Of a DNA stretch of 64,000 bases, positions 36,143 to 45,691 are shown one piece after another (the stretch's first letter is position 1; the number at the start of each line of letters is the position of its first letter). The notes beneath the pieces are model-generated. The model searched no databases, was not told the origin of the DNA, and saw only the letters and a list, made by a program, of their open reading frames with translations. The position numbers and the translations under genes were made by a program. Source of the stretch: Photorhabdus luminescens subsp. luminescens (GTDB lineage Bacteria > Pseudomonadota > Gammaproteobacteria > Enterobacterales > Enterobacteriaceae); the NCBI RefSeq assembly GCF_001083805.1, contig NZ_JXSK01000005.1, positions 186,001 to 250,000 of the forward strand. The letters run 5' to 3'.

Positions 36143-38272
36143 TTAGTTTCTGTTACGGCTGACTCGCATCACATCCGGCATAATTCGGATTTTACGCATA
36201 ATATTCGCTAACTGGATGCGGTCTTTGGTGGTCAGCCGAATAAAAGCGCAGTAAACCCGGCCATCTTTCTCTTCTGTATTCATGCTCTGAATATTGGAAT
36301 TTACCGCGTTAATGGCGGCGGTCAGATTTGCCAGCGCCCCTTGATGGTTAAACATATCGACCTTGATTTCAGCAATAAAATCGCTGTTGATATCTTTATC
36401 CCACTCTACCGCCATAAATTTCTCAGGTTCTTTCTGATAGCCACGAATATTACGACAGGATTCATGGTGGATAACCAACCCTTTACCGGGGCTGATATGG
36501 GCGATAATCGGGTCGCCGGGGATGGGCCGACAGCATTTGGCGAAAGTAATCAGCACGCCGTCAGCGCCTTTGATGGGTAATTTACGTGCTCCTGTGTTAT
36601 TACTACTATTGTTATTGCTACTACTGGTGTTGCTCTCCTGTGCGCCTAGCAGGTTGCGGGCGACGACGATGCTCATGGTATTGCCGAGTCCGATTTCAGC
36701 CAGCAGATCATCTATTGTCGCGAGTTTCATTCTCGTCAACTCTTTATTGACATTTTCCGGTGGAATATCAACCAGCTTTTTTCCATTACCCAACGCGTGA
36801 TTTAGCAGACGGCGACCTAGCCCAATCGAATCTTCCCGCTTAAGGTTTTTTAGCAATTGGCGAATTTTGGCGCGCGCTTTTGAACTGACGACAAAGTTCA
36901 GCCAGGCTGCGTTTGGCCGCGCGCCCGGCGCGGTAATAATTTCCACTGTCTGGCCGTTGGTCAGCGATTGAGATAATGGGTAGGGCTGGCGATCAACTCG
37001 TGAGCCGACACAGGCATGACCAATATCGGTGTGTACGGCGTAAGCAAAGTCAACCGGGGTAGCGCCCGCGGGTAATTCCACAATGCGCCCTTTCGGGGTG
37101 AAAACGTAAATCTCATCAGGAAACAGATCAGATTTAACGCTTTCGATAAATTCAAAAGAGTTGCCGGCGCTTTGCTGTAATTCCAGCAGACTCTGCATCC
37201 AGCGTTGTGCGCGAACTTGCGCAGCGGTACTCGATTCCTTCTGTTCTTTGTAAGCCCAGTGTGCCGCGACGCCCATTTCAGCCATTTGATCCATATCTTC
37301 GGTGCGAATCTGGACTTCAACGGGTACGCCGTGAGGGCCAATCAGGGAAGTATGTAAGGATTGATAGCCGTTGGCCTTAGGAATAGCGATATAATCTTTT
37401 ATTCTGCCGGGGCGGGGTTTATATAGGCTGTGCATCTGCCCCAAAACTCGATAGCAGATATCAACATTGTTAACGATGACCCGAAAGGCATAAATATCCA
37501 TAATGGAATGGAAACGTTGCTCTTTGAGGTGCATTTTCCGGTAGATAGAATAGAGATGTTTTTCCCTGCCGCTGACTTTGCACTCAATATTGGCTTCGGC
37601 CAGCCTGCCGGCAATTTCCGACAGAATTTTCTGGATCATCTCTTTACGGTTGCCGCGGGCCGCTTTTACCACCTCTTTGATAACCCGATAGCGGTTAGGG
37701 TGGAGAGCTTCAAACCCTAGCTCTTCTAGCTCGGTTTTCAGGTGGTGAATACCCAGACGATGAGCTAAAGGGCTGTAAATCTCTAACGTTTCCCGGGCGA
37801 TACGACGGCGTTTATCTGGACGTAATGCCCCGAGAGTACGCATATTATGGGTACGGTCTGCCAGTTTGATCAAAATGACGCGAATATCTTGCACCATCGC
37901 CATGATCATTTTGCGGAAGTTTTCCGCCTGAGCCTCTTTTTTATCGCGGAAATTCAGCTTATCAAGCTTGGAAACCCCTTCAACTAACCCGGCGACCACC
38001 GGCCCGAAAGGCTGGGCGATATCTTGAAAGGTGGCGGGCGTGTCTTCAATAACATCATGCAACAAAGCGGCCATCAGTGTTTCATGGTCGAGACGCATTT
38101 CGGCCAGAATACAGGCCACCGCGACCGGGTGCGTAATGTAGGGTTCGCCGCTGGTGCGGGTTTGCCCTTCATGGGCATCCCGCGCAACAGTGTAAGCCTG
38201 CTTGAGGAGTTCAATTTGACTCTCAGGCAGATATTTTTGGATAAGCAGATTCAGGCTTTCGAACAGATACAA
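36143..38272 (-). CDS. spoT: (p)ppGpp synthetase/hydrolase SpoT
   Basis: A 709-residue bifunctional stringent-response enzyme. Domains in order: HD hydrolase (His72-Asp73 in LLHDVIEDT), RelA/SpoT synthetase (residues 230-340), TGS (about 387-450), zinc-finger region (CCRPIPGDPI) and C-terminal ACT. It follows rpoZ by about 17 bp, as in enterobacteria. Downstream, where trmH and recG normally follow, lies the inserted mad operon in convergent orientation. Confidence 0.97.
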   Translation of the reverse strand: MYLFESLNLLIQKYLPESQIELLKQAYTVARDAHEGQTRTSGEPYITHPVAVACILAEMRLDHETLMAALLHDVIEDTPATFQDIAQPFGPVVAGLVEGVSKLDKLNFRDKKEAQAENFRKMIMAMVQDIRVILIKLADRTHNMRTLGALRPDKRRRIARETLEIYSPLAHRLGIHHLKTELEELGFEALHPNRYRVIKEVVKAARGNRKEMIQKILSEIAGRLAEANIECKVSGREKHLYSIYRKMHLKEQRFHSIMDIYAFRVIVNNVDICYRVLGQMHSLYKPRPGRIKDYIAIPKANGYQSLHTSLIGPHGVPVEVQIRTEDMDQMAEMGVAAHWAYKEQKESSTAAQVRAQRWMQSLLELQQSAGNSFEFIESVKSDLFPDEIYVFTPKGRIVELPAGATPVDFAYAVHTDIGHACVGSRVDRQPYPLSQSLTNGQTVEIITAPGARPNAAWLNFVVSSKARAKIRQLLKNLKREDSIGLGRRLLNHALGNGKKLVDIPPENVNKELTRMKLATIDDLLAEIGLGNTMSIVVARNLLGAQESNTSSSNNNSSNNTGARKLPIKGADGVLITFAKCCRPIPGDPIIAHISPGKGLVIHHESCRNIRGYQKEPEKFMAVEWDKDINSDFIAEIKVDMFNHQGALANLTAAINAVNSNIQSMNTEEKDGRVYCAFIRLTTKDRIQLANIMRKIRIMPDVMRVSRNRN

Positions 38273-38289
38273 GGCAGACCTACCGTAGA

Positions 38290-38565
38290 TTAACGACGAC
38301 TTTCCGCGATAGCTGAAACCGCCTGCATTTCTGCGGCTTCCTGCTCTTGTTGTTCCTGGCGCTCACGGACATCCAGGATCTTACCGTTAATCAGCCCCTC
38401 TTCCACTTCACGTAGAGCGATAACGGTCACTTTATCGTTCTCTTCCGCAACCAGCGGGTCTTTACCGCCTGTTTGCAGTTGACGCGCTCGACGAGCGGCG
38501 ACCAATACCAGGTCAAAACGGTTACCAATTTTTTCTACAGCGTCTTGAACAGTTACGCGTGCCAT
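38290..38565 (-). CDS. rpoZ: RNA polymerase omega subunit
   Basis: A 91-residue protein of the usual length with the N-terminal [20 protein letters not shown] signature and the conserved RARQL motif near residue 26. Omega aids assembly of the core enzyme. Sits between gmk and spoT as in E. coli. Confidence 0.97.
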   Translation of the reverse strand: MARVTVQDAVEKIGNRFDLVLVAARRARQLQTGGKDPLVAEENDKVTVIALREVEEGLINGKILDVRERQEQQEQEAAEMQAVSAIAESRR

Positions 38566-38619
38566 ATGTGTGCGACTCCACAGGTAAAGAAATGACTGGG
38601 CATGATACTGAAACTTGGT

Positions 38620-39294
<675 letters not shown>

Positions 39295-39422
39295 TTATAA
39301 CAGTATACACATACCCGTTCACACATGTCGCGTTGCCGATGCATTTCCGCCAAAATTTTCTTGAAGAAGGGTAGCCGGTGGATATTTTGTACTGTAAAGG
39401 GTTGACTTTTCTGCTTAGGATT

Positions 39423-39862
39423 ATGCTCTATGGAAAGGTATCCATAAACGGTAAATCGTCGGTTTTCCCCGATCATGGTTCCAAAGAGATTTCGGAACCA
39501 TATTCAACTCAGTAGGTGACTCAGTTGACGAAGCTCTTCTAGAATCTATTGATGGGTTGGTTACGGCTATTTCTATAGAAATTGACAAACGTCGGCCTAT
39601 ACCTGAAGCATCCATGTTGGAGGCAGGTGAATACATCGTCACTCTTCCTATTCTCGTCGTAATGAAAGCGGCATTGCATAATGCAATGGTAGAAACAGGA
39701 ACACGCAAAGCCGATCTTGCTCGACGGCTGGGACAAAAGGGGCCGCAGATTGATCGGCTTCTTGATGTTGAACATTCATCAAAGGTTGAAGTTGTTGAAT
39801 TGGCTTTGCATCAGTTAAATAGAAAGCTAGATATAGTCGTTAATACTACATTACATCATTAA
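39423..39862 (+). pseudogene. Frameshifted HicB-type antitoxin
   Basis: The coding sense is HicB-like in two frames. An ATG at 39423 reads MLYGKVSINGKSSVFPDHG and hits a stop. A second frame resumes as NSVGDSVDEALLESIDGLVTAISIEIDKRRPIP. From ATG 39557 the intact remainder encodes a C-terminal helix-turn-helix (KADLARRLGQKGPQIDRLL). No hicA toxin gene is adjacent. The 101-residue remainder could still bind DNA, but the locus looks like a relic. Confidence 0.65.
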
Positions 39863-40153
39863 ATAAAATATCACATAAGTTGAGATATTTTGCGAATGAA
39901 AGTAATTGAAAGAGTAACATGAACAAGTAAGCGGATAATATGATTAAGTGTGAGCGATATTGGTGTTGATTTCTCATTTGAAGTTTTGAGTTATCGTTTT
40001 TAATTTTTATTAGCAAATCAGTATAATAACTGGAATTAAATATTCTGATATTTCAGATTAATAGCAAATAAGATGAATGATAACTCGGTCTATTATCTGT
40101 ATTGCTTGGATATTCAACCGGGGATTGCTCCCCGGCTGTTTTATTAATGATCT
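39863..40153. other. Intergenic stretch with a GC-rich hairpin
   Basis: No gene seen. A stem CCGGGGA / TCCCCGG (40118-40124 with 40129-40135) lies just downstream of the minus-strand adhesin-like gene, with a twin at 41885-41902 behind its paralogue. These are likely 3' ends of the two transcripts, though the T-runs are weak. Confidence 0.45.
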
Positions 40154-41065
40154 TTATTGATTATTGCTATCCGCTTTTCTCTTCCAGGGGAGATTATCTG
40201 GGTTATCTTGGGAGACTGATTTCTTCGGGTTAGCATTTTCCGCACTCGTTGGTCTCAGGACGGCCGGGTCTTTAAACTTATCATTTGGATTATCGTCTGG
40301 CGGCGTCCAGAAAGCGACATTATGAATCCAATGGCAGTTGTCTTGCATCTCAATTGACGGCACTCCGTTTTCCCACTTACTTTCCCATTCAAATTTCTCG
40401 TCGGGTTTACGTTCCCATGAAAATCCAGCCCCTTTGCAGGTTGCTGTGTAAACCAGGTCTGTCACGCTAGATTCCATGACGTTTTGGTCTCCCTTGAACC
40501 AGTAGATATCACGATTCGGAACGATAGCATCCGTATAAAGGTTTGCTGTGGCTCGCCCGGGCGCTCCATCTTTACGTTTGGCAATCATCTTACAGTGATA
40601 CATACCTGTGACTGCATGTGGAACCTTGAAGATTCTGTTTTGTGCTCTAACCCAAAACATGGCGTCTTTTAACATCAACTCTCCGGTCGGCGTTGGAAAA
40701 TCATAATCAACTACTGGTGGAAAGACACCCACTAAGTTAGTGGACCCCCTTGCTGGGTAATGAACCGGCTTACCTTGGTTGTCTTTCCCATTGATGATTG
40801 GCTGCCCGAGAGCTTTGAATAGGACTTCTGGGTCCCAGGGGGGAGTCGCAGGGTACCCTAGGTCTTTTACGGGTTCTTTAGGGCATTCAGTAACGGCCAA
40901 TACCGAGGTGGAAAACAGCGCCCCGATAGACGCGCACATCACCCATGTCGACCACCGGCGATTTCGACCAACATTCTGCTTCACTCTGTTGATGAACGTT
41001 TTTTCAGTATTCATCGGATACTCTGACGGGGAGTGTTCCCCGGTTGGCATGTTAAAAATTTTCAT
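40154..41065 (-). CDS. MadI-like adhesin-domain protein without a pilin domain, copy 1
   Basis: A 303-residue secreted-type protein. The N-terminus (MKIFNMPTGEHSPSEYPMNTEKTFINRVKQ, signal core ending SVLAVTE near residue 59) parallels MadI. Shared core features are NRIFKVPHAVTGMYHCKMIAK near residue 143, SSVTDLVYTATCKGAGFSWERKPDEK near 200 and FWTPPDDNPNDKFKDP near 255. MadI continues with a pilin domain at this point; this protein ends in a short polar tail. It cannot be polymerised by donor-strand exchange, so it may be a free or surface-retained lectin. Ligand unknown. Preceded by the duplicated leader. Confidence 0.75.
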   Translation of the reverse strand: MKIFNMPTGEHSPSEYPMNTEKTFINRVKQNVGRNRRWSTWVMCASIGALFSTSVLAVTECPKEPVKDLGYPATPPWDPEVLFKALGQPIINGKDNQGKPVHYPARGSTNLVGVFPPVVDYDFPTPTGELMLKDAMFWVRAQNRIFKVPHAVTGMYHCKMIAKRKDGAPGRATANLYTDAIVPNRDIYWFKGDQNVMESSVTDLVYTATCKGAGFSWERKPDEKFEWESKWENGVPSIEMQDNCHWIHNVAFWTPPDDNPNDKFKDPAVLRPTSAENANPKKSVSQDNPDNLPWKRKADSNNQ

Positions 41066-41600
41066 TCTCTGTGATAACCCTGTCCCGGCCAGATTGCATT
41101 GGCCTTTTAAGGGTCCTCCTTCTTTAAATGATTATTTTCTGCATCGGATTACCCGTGCAGGCCGTTATTACAGATTGCATTCATATAAGGGTATTGCTGG
41201 AACTTATGTTTGAGGAGAAATCGTCTTGATTCATATTACCCTCCTAAATTTAAGGTGGTATTGGATTGACCTTTTTTACCCACAGGGGAGCTTATACCGT
41301 AGAACTGAATCCCTTGCGGATTACGCTGATTTTCTATTGCGACTAATTAAGACATAAATAAGTTTAGCAACTCTTTTAAAAAAAGATAATAGAAAAAGCA
41401 AAAGATTAAAAAAATGTGATAACTAATAGTTATCGGTTGATAACTATAGGTTAACGCTACAGTTGATTGTTTTAAGATTATTTCCCATAGGTAGATGATA
41501 AGAGTGACAATAATGAGATTTAGGCGGGAGAATTTAGAGGGGATATACATATTTTTGGCTATTATTACTTGAATGAGTAACTTAATTGACTAACAATTAA
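41066..41600 (-). repeat. Duplicated leader region ahead of MadI-like copy 1
   Basis: Two blocks joined. The gene-proximal block (41066-41240) is nearly identical to 42833-43001 and similar to 45186-45355; close to the gene it also resembles the madI upstream segment (AATCTGGCCGGGA). The distal block (41240-41600) is the RCC1-family leader in inverted orientation. The junction carries the first codons of an RCC1-like gene (see 41181-41234). Confidence 0.75.
41181..41234 (-). other. 17-codon leader micro-ORF, relic of an RCC1-like start
   Basis: Behind TAGGAGGGTAAT the minus strand reads MNQDDFSSNISSSNTLI then TGA. This matches the MNQNDDFSLN starts of the RCC1-like proteins. It may be translated, as its ribosome site is strong, but is probably a relic of the fusion event. 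Confidence 0.6.
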
Positions 41601-41920
41601 TTGTAAGAAAAGAAATAGGGGGTTGTTAAGTTGTTTTCGTAATATCCGATCTGTGTGGCTTATAAAAACTTAGTTATTTTGAGATTTTTAATATTTATTT
41701 TTCAAACTATTTCGTAAAGTTATTGTCTTTTTGGATTTATTTGGCAGTTGATTATTGGTAATAACAGCGGGCGGGTGAGTTGATATTTAAAACGGAATAA
41801 GCGATGGGTTGAACCGGGTATTATGGTTTAGCCTTGGTTTTCGTGTTTTTTAGTCACTCCTAATAACAACTATTGCGTGCTCAACCGGGGATTGCTCCCC
41901 GGCTGTTCTGTTAACGATTT

Positions 41921-42832
41921 TTATTTATTGCCGCTATCCGCTCTTTTCGTCCCGGATAAATTATCTGGATTATCATTGGCATCTGATTTCTTCAAGTCAG
42001 CACGTTCCGTAGCGGTTGGTCTCATGACGGCAGGGTCTTTAAACCGATCATTTGGATTGTCGCTTGGTGGCGTCCAGAAAGCAACATTATGAACCCAATT
42101 GCAAAGGTCTTGCATTCTAATTAACGGCACCGAGTTGTCCCACACACTTTCCCATTCAAATTTCTCTTCGGGTTTACGCTCCCATGAAAATCCGGTCCCT
42201 CGGCAGATTGCTGTGTAAACCAGATCTGTCACGCTAGATTCCAGAACATTTTTGTCTCCTTGAAACCTGTGGATTAGATGATTTGCAACGACAGCATCTG
42301 TCTCAAGGGTTGCTGTGGCTCGCCCGGGCGCTCCATCTTTACGTTTGGCAATCATCTTACAGTGATACTTACCTGTGACCACATGTGGAACCTTGAAGAT
42401 TCTGTTTGGGGCGCTAACCCAAAACAGACCGTCTTTTAACTTTAAATCGCCTGTCGTCGTTGGAAACTCATGATGGATTACTGGCGGAAAGATATCCGCT
42501 AAGTTAGCGTGCCCCCATTCCGGGTAAATAATTGGCTTACCTTGGTTGTCTTTACCATTGATGATTGGCTGTCCGAGAGATTTGGATATGTATTCTGGGT
42601 CCCAGGGCGGGGAAGCAGGGTACCCTAGGTCTTGTATTGGTTGATCAGGGCATTTAGTAGCGGCCAATACCGAGGTGGAAAAAAGCGCCCCTATAAATAC
42701 GCACATCACCCATGCTGGCCAGCGGCGATTTCGACCAACATTCTGCTTTACTCTGTTGGTGAACGCTTTTTCAGTATTCATCGGATACTCTGACGGGGAG
42801 TGTTCCCCGATTGGCATATTAAAAATTTTCAT
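41921..42832 (-). CDS. MadI-like adhesin-domain protein without a pilin domain, copy 2
   Basis: A 303-residue close paralogue of the gene at 40154, aligning end to end without gaps by eye. The same signal region (SVLAATKC), core motifs (NRIFKVPHVVTGKYHCKMIAK, ICRGTGFSWERKPEEK) and polar tail are kept. Differences cluster between residues 60 and 140 and around 175-195. Its promoter/leader is also duplicated. The pair is a tandem duplication of about 1.8 kb including the leader. Confidence 0.75.
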   Translation of the reverse strand: MKIFNMPIGEHSPSEYPMNTEKAFTNRVKQNVGRNRRWPAWVMCVFIGALFSTSVLAATKCPDQPIQDLGYPASPPWDPEYISKSLGQPIINGKDNQGKPIIYPEWGHANLADIFPPVIHHEFPTTTGDLKLKDGLFWVSAPNRIFKVPHVVTGKYHCKMIAKRKDGAPGRATATLETDAVVANHLIHRFQGDKNVLESSVTDLVYTAICRGTGFSWERKPEEKFEWESVWDNSVPLIRMQDLCNWVHNVAFWTPPSDNPNDRFKDPAVMRPTATERADLKKSDANDNPDNLSGTKRADSGNK

Positions 42833-43400
42833 TCTCTGTGATAACCCTGTCCCGGCCAGATTGCATTGGCCTTTTAAGGGTCCTCCTTCTTTAAATGATT
42901 ATTTTCTGCATCGGATTACCCGTGCAGGCCGTTATTACAGATTGCATTCATATAAGGGTATTGCTGGAACTTATGTTTGAGGAGAAATCGTCTGGATTCA
43001 TATTATGCTCCTAAATTTAAGGTGGTATTGGATTGAGCTTTTTTACCTACAAGGGAGCCTATACCGTAAAACTTAATCCCTTGCGGATTACTCTGATTTT
43101 CTATTGCGGCTAATAAGACATAAATAAGTTTAGCAATTCTTTAAAAAAAAGATAATAGAAAAAGCAAAAAATTAACAGAATGTGATAATAAAAGATTATC
43201 AGTCTATAACTATTGATTAACGCTAAAGTTGATTGTTGATGGTGGTTTTTAAGCTCATTTTTACAGGTAAATGATAAGAGTAATAATAATGAGATTTAGG
43301 CAGAAGAATTTAGAGGGGATATACATCTTTATGGCTATTATTACTTGAATGAGTAACTTAATTAACTAACAATTAATTGTCAGGTAGGAAATAAAATATT
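42833..43400 (-). repeat. Duplicated leader region ahead of MadI-like copy 2
   Basis: Second copy of the composite leader described at 41066-41600, with the same order of blocks. The gene-proximal 160 bp is almost unchanged between copies, more conserved than the coding regions look. Confidence 0.75.
42948..43001 (-). other. 17-codon leader micro-ORF
   Basis: Reads MNPDDFSSNISSSNTLI then TGA, one codon changed (Gln3 to Pro) from the copy at 41181. Ribosome site GGAGCATAAT is retained. Confidence 0.55.
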
Positions 43401-43490
43401 GTTAAGTTGTTGTCTTTTGAACGTGATTTGAAAGTTGATGTTGGTAATAATAGGGAATAGGTAAGTTGATATTTAAATGGAATAAACGAT

Positions 43491-43524
43491 AGGCTGAACC
43501 GAGGTATTATGGCTCAGCCTTGGT
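43491..43524 (-). terminator. Terminator of the MadI/RCC1 hybrid gene
   Basis: Inverted repeat AGGCTGAACC / GGCTCAGCCT (43491-43500 with 43511-43520), the minus-strand counterpart of the structures after the RCC1-like genes at 16860 and 20158. Confidence 0.55.
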
Positions 43525-43559
43525 TTTCGTGCTTTTTAGTCATTCATAATAACAAGGGA

Positions 43560-45185
43560 TTAATCATCATATTCGCTATGTACTATATGATCCCCCATAT
43601 CCAACAGATCCCAGGCTACTCTTTGGCCATTTGCCCGTAAAACGGTGAATGCGCTGCTGGATGCACCTAGGCTGATGATATCTTGTAGTCGGGCTACTCC
43701 AGGTGGTATCTGGATATTAAGTTCTTTGAACCCCCAAGCGACCACGCTACCATTTGCCCGTAGAGCCGCGAAAGCATAATGACCTCGTGAGGAATCATCA
43801 AGATCGGTTGAACTCAGGCTGACGATATCCTGTAATTTGGCAATCTCAGGAGGGACACTGATAGTACCCCAGGAGACCACACTGCGGTCTGCCCGTAGGG
43901 CTATGAATGTGGTTCTTGATGAGTATAGGCTGACAATATCTTTTAATGCGGCAATTTCGGGTGGAATCTGACCACCAGAGCTTGGCTCCCCCCAGGCGAC
44001 GACACTGCGATCTGTACGTAAAGCGGCGAAAGCGCCATTTGTCGCACTTAGACTGATAATATCCCGTAATGCGGCGATTTCTGGTGGGACTTGGCCGCCA
44101 TAGTCTTGATGTCCCCAAGCGACTACGCTGCGGTTTGCCCGCAGGGCGGCTAAAGCATGATTTGTTATACTTAGGTTGGTAATATCTTGCCATTTTGCAA
44201 TTTCAGGAGGTATCGAATATCCGGGCCAGGTGACTACTGTGAGGTCTGCTCGCCGGGCGATGAAAGTATTATTTATTACACTCAGATTGATAATATCCTG
44301 TAATTTGGCAATATCGGGCGGAACTCGGACTTTTCCCCAAGAAACCACGCTGCCGTTTGCCCTAAGGGCGGTAAAGGTATCATTTGTGAAGCTATATAGT
44401 ATATTCATTTTGTACTTGCCACGGTTGTCATCTCCGCAAGAGTATTGATTATGGTCTGGCCACCAGGCTGCACAGACATGATCCGAAAGGTTATGTATTG
44501 AATTTATGCTTATAATGTCCTTTAATTCAGCAATTTCTGCTGGTAATTTGCCGCCATATTTCTGATCTCCCCAAGCGACTACACTACCGTCTGCCCGTAG
44601 GGCAGAGAAAGCATAATTCGTTGAACTCAGGCTGACAATATCCTGTAATTTAGCAATTTCTTCTGGAAGAGTGCCGCCATACCTCTCATCTCCCCAAGCG
44701 ACCACGCTACGGTCTGCCCGCAGGGCTGCGAATGCATAACCTGTTGAACTCAGGCTGACGATATCCTGTAATTTGGCAATTTCTGGCGGTATAGAGCCGC
44801 CGCCGCCCTCATCTCCCCAGGCGACTATTCTGCCATTTGTTAATAACATGGCGGTTGCGGTGTAAGTAGAGGTGATGGAGGCCTTGTTGTCTTTCCCATT
44901 GATGATTGGCTGCCCGAGAGATTTGAATATGTATTCTGCGTCCCAGGGAGGAGTCGCGGGGTACCCTAGGTCTGGTGTTGGTTTACTGGGGTATTCAGTA
45001 GCAGCCAATACCGAGGTGAAAAAAAGCGCCCCGATAGATACGCACATCACCCATGCCGACCGCCGGCGATAGCGAACCGCTATTCGGCCAACACCCTGCT
45101 TTACTCTATTGATGAACGTTTTTTCAGTATTCATCGGATATTCTGACGGGGATTGCTCCCCGGTTGGCATATTAAAAATTTTCAT
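43560..45185 (-). CDS. Hybrid protein: MadI-like signal/N-terminus fused to RCC1-like repeats
   Basis: A 541-residue chimera. Residues 1 to about 98 match the MadI-like proteins (MKIFNMPTGEQSPSEYP, signal core ending SVLAATE, then SLGQPIINGKDN). At KASITSTYTATAMLLTNGR the sequence switches to the RCC1-like type and runs through about ten repeats to the usual VHSEYDD end. The lectin core of MadI is absent. One repeat is disrupted near residues 205-245 (HVCAAWWPDHN). The fusion gives an RCC1-like protein a secretion signal that the other copies lack. Function unknown; export to the surface or medium is the inference. Confidence 0.8.
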   Translation of the reverse strand: MKIFNMPTGEQSPSEYPMNTEKTFINRVKQGVGRIAVRYRRRSAWVMCVSIGALFFTSVLAATEYPSKPTPDLGYPATPPWDAEYIFKSLGQPIINGKDNKASITSTYTATAMLLTNGRIVAWGDEGGGGSIPPEIAKLQDIVSLSSTGYAFAALRADRSVVAWGDERYGGTLPEEIAKLQDIVSLSSTNYAFSALRADGSVVAWGDQKYGGKLPAEIAELKDIISINSIHNLSDHVCAAWWPDHNQYSCGDDNRGKYKMNILYSFTNDTFTALRANGSVVSWGKVRVPPDIAKLQDIINLSVINNTFIARRADLTVVTWPGYSIPPEIAKWQDITNLSITNHALAALRANRSVVAWGHQDYGGQVPPEIAALRDIISLSATNGAFAALRTDRSVVAWGEPSSGGQIPPEIAALKDIVSLYSSRTTFIALRADRSVVSWGTISVPPEIAKLQDIVSLSSTDLDDSSRGHYAFAALRANGSVVAWGFKELNIQIPPGVARLQDIISLGASSSAFTVLRANGQRVAWDLLDMGDHIVHSEYDD

Positions 45186-45420
45186 TCTTTGTGATAACCC
45201 TATTCCGGCCAGATTGCCTTGGCCTTTTAAGGGCGCTCCTTAATTTAGATGATTATTTTCTGCATCGGGTTATCCGTGCAGGCCATCATTACAGATTGCA
45301 TTTATATAAGAGTATTGCTGGCACTTATGTTTGAGGAGAAATCGTCTTGATTCATATTACCCTCCTAAATTTAAGGTGGTATTGGATTGACCTTACCCAC
45401 AGGCAGTCTGTACCGTAAAA
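45186..45420 (-). repeat. Leader region ahead of the hybrid gene
   Basis: Third copy of the gene-proximal MadI-like leader, carrying a micro-ORF. The distal RCC1-type promoter block is cut short here because the collapsed RCC1-like gene at 45440-45691 follows at once, so expression may depend on that gene's promoter. Confidence 0.7.
45302..45355 (-). other. 17-codon leader micro-ORF
   Basis: Reads MNQDDFSSNISASNTLI then TAA. Same element as at 41181 and 42948, ahead of the hybrid gene. Confidence 0.55.
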
Positions 45421-45439
45421 CCTCTGCTCAATGGATTAA

Positions 45440-45691
45440 CTAGTAGTCGTATTCATAATGTAATTTATTATCATCAGTCGAACCCCAGCCAACTTTCTGA
45501 CCATCGTTACCTTCGTTGTTGTTTCCCCAGGCGATTACTCTGCCATTTGGTAATAACATGGCGGTTGCCCCTCTGGTAGAGGCGATAGGCGTATTATTAT
45601 CAGCGTGACTACTCCTGTTTGGTTGCCAATATTGTTTTATCGGATTACCGCCAGTATCTATGTTTAGTGAGGGATCGTTATTTTGATTCAT
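45440..45691 (-). pseudogene. Collapsed RCC1-like gene
   Basis: Eighty-three residues join the N-terminal module (MNQNNDPSLNIDTGGNPIKQ .. AMLLPNGRVIAWGN) directly to the C-terminal tail (GQKVGWGSTDDNKLHYEYDY). All internal repeats are gone and the frame is intact. This is what recombination between repeats would leave. It keeps a full leader and a TTAGGAGAACAAT ribosome site, so a short product may still be made. Confidence 0.75.

Noticed and set aside
41347-41550. Open frame of 67 codons on the minus strand in the MadI-like leader
   Set aside because: It lies in the duplicated non-coding leader, the frame is not kept in the other copies, and composition is only AT-rich hydrophobic codons.
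40154-42832. MadI-like copies as silent donor cassettes for variation of madI
   Set aside because: They have full leaders, ribosome sites and signal peptides, and their similarity to madI seems too low for efficient gene conversion. Kept only as an untested idea.
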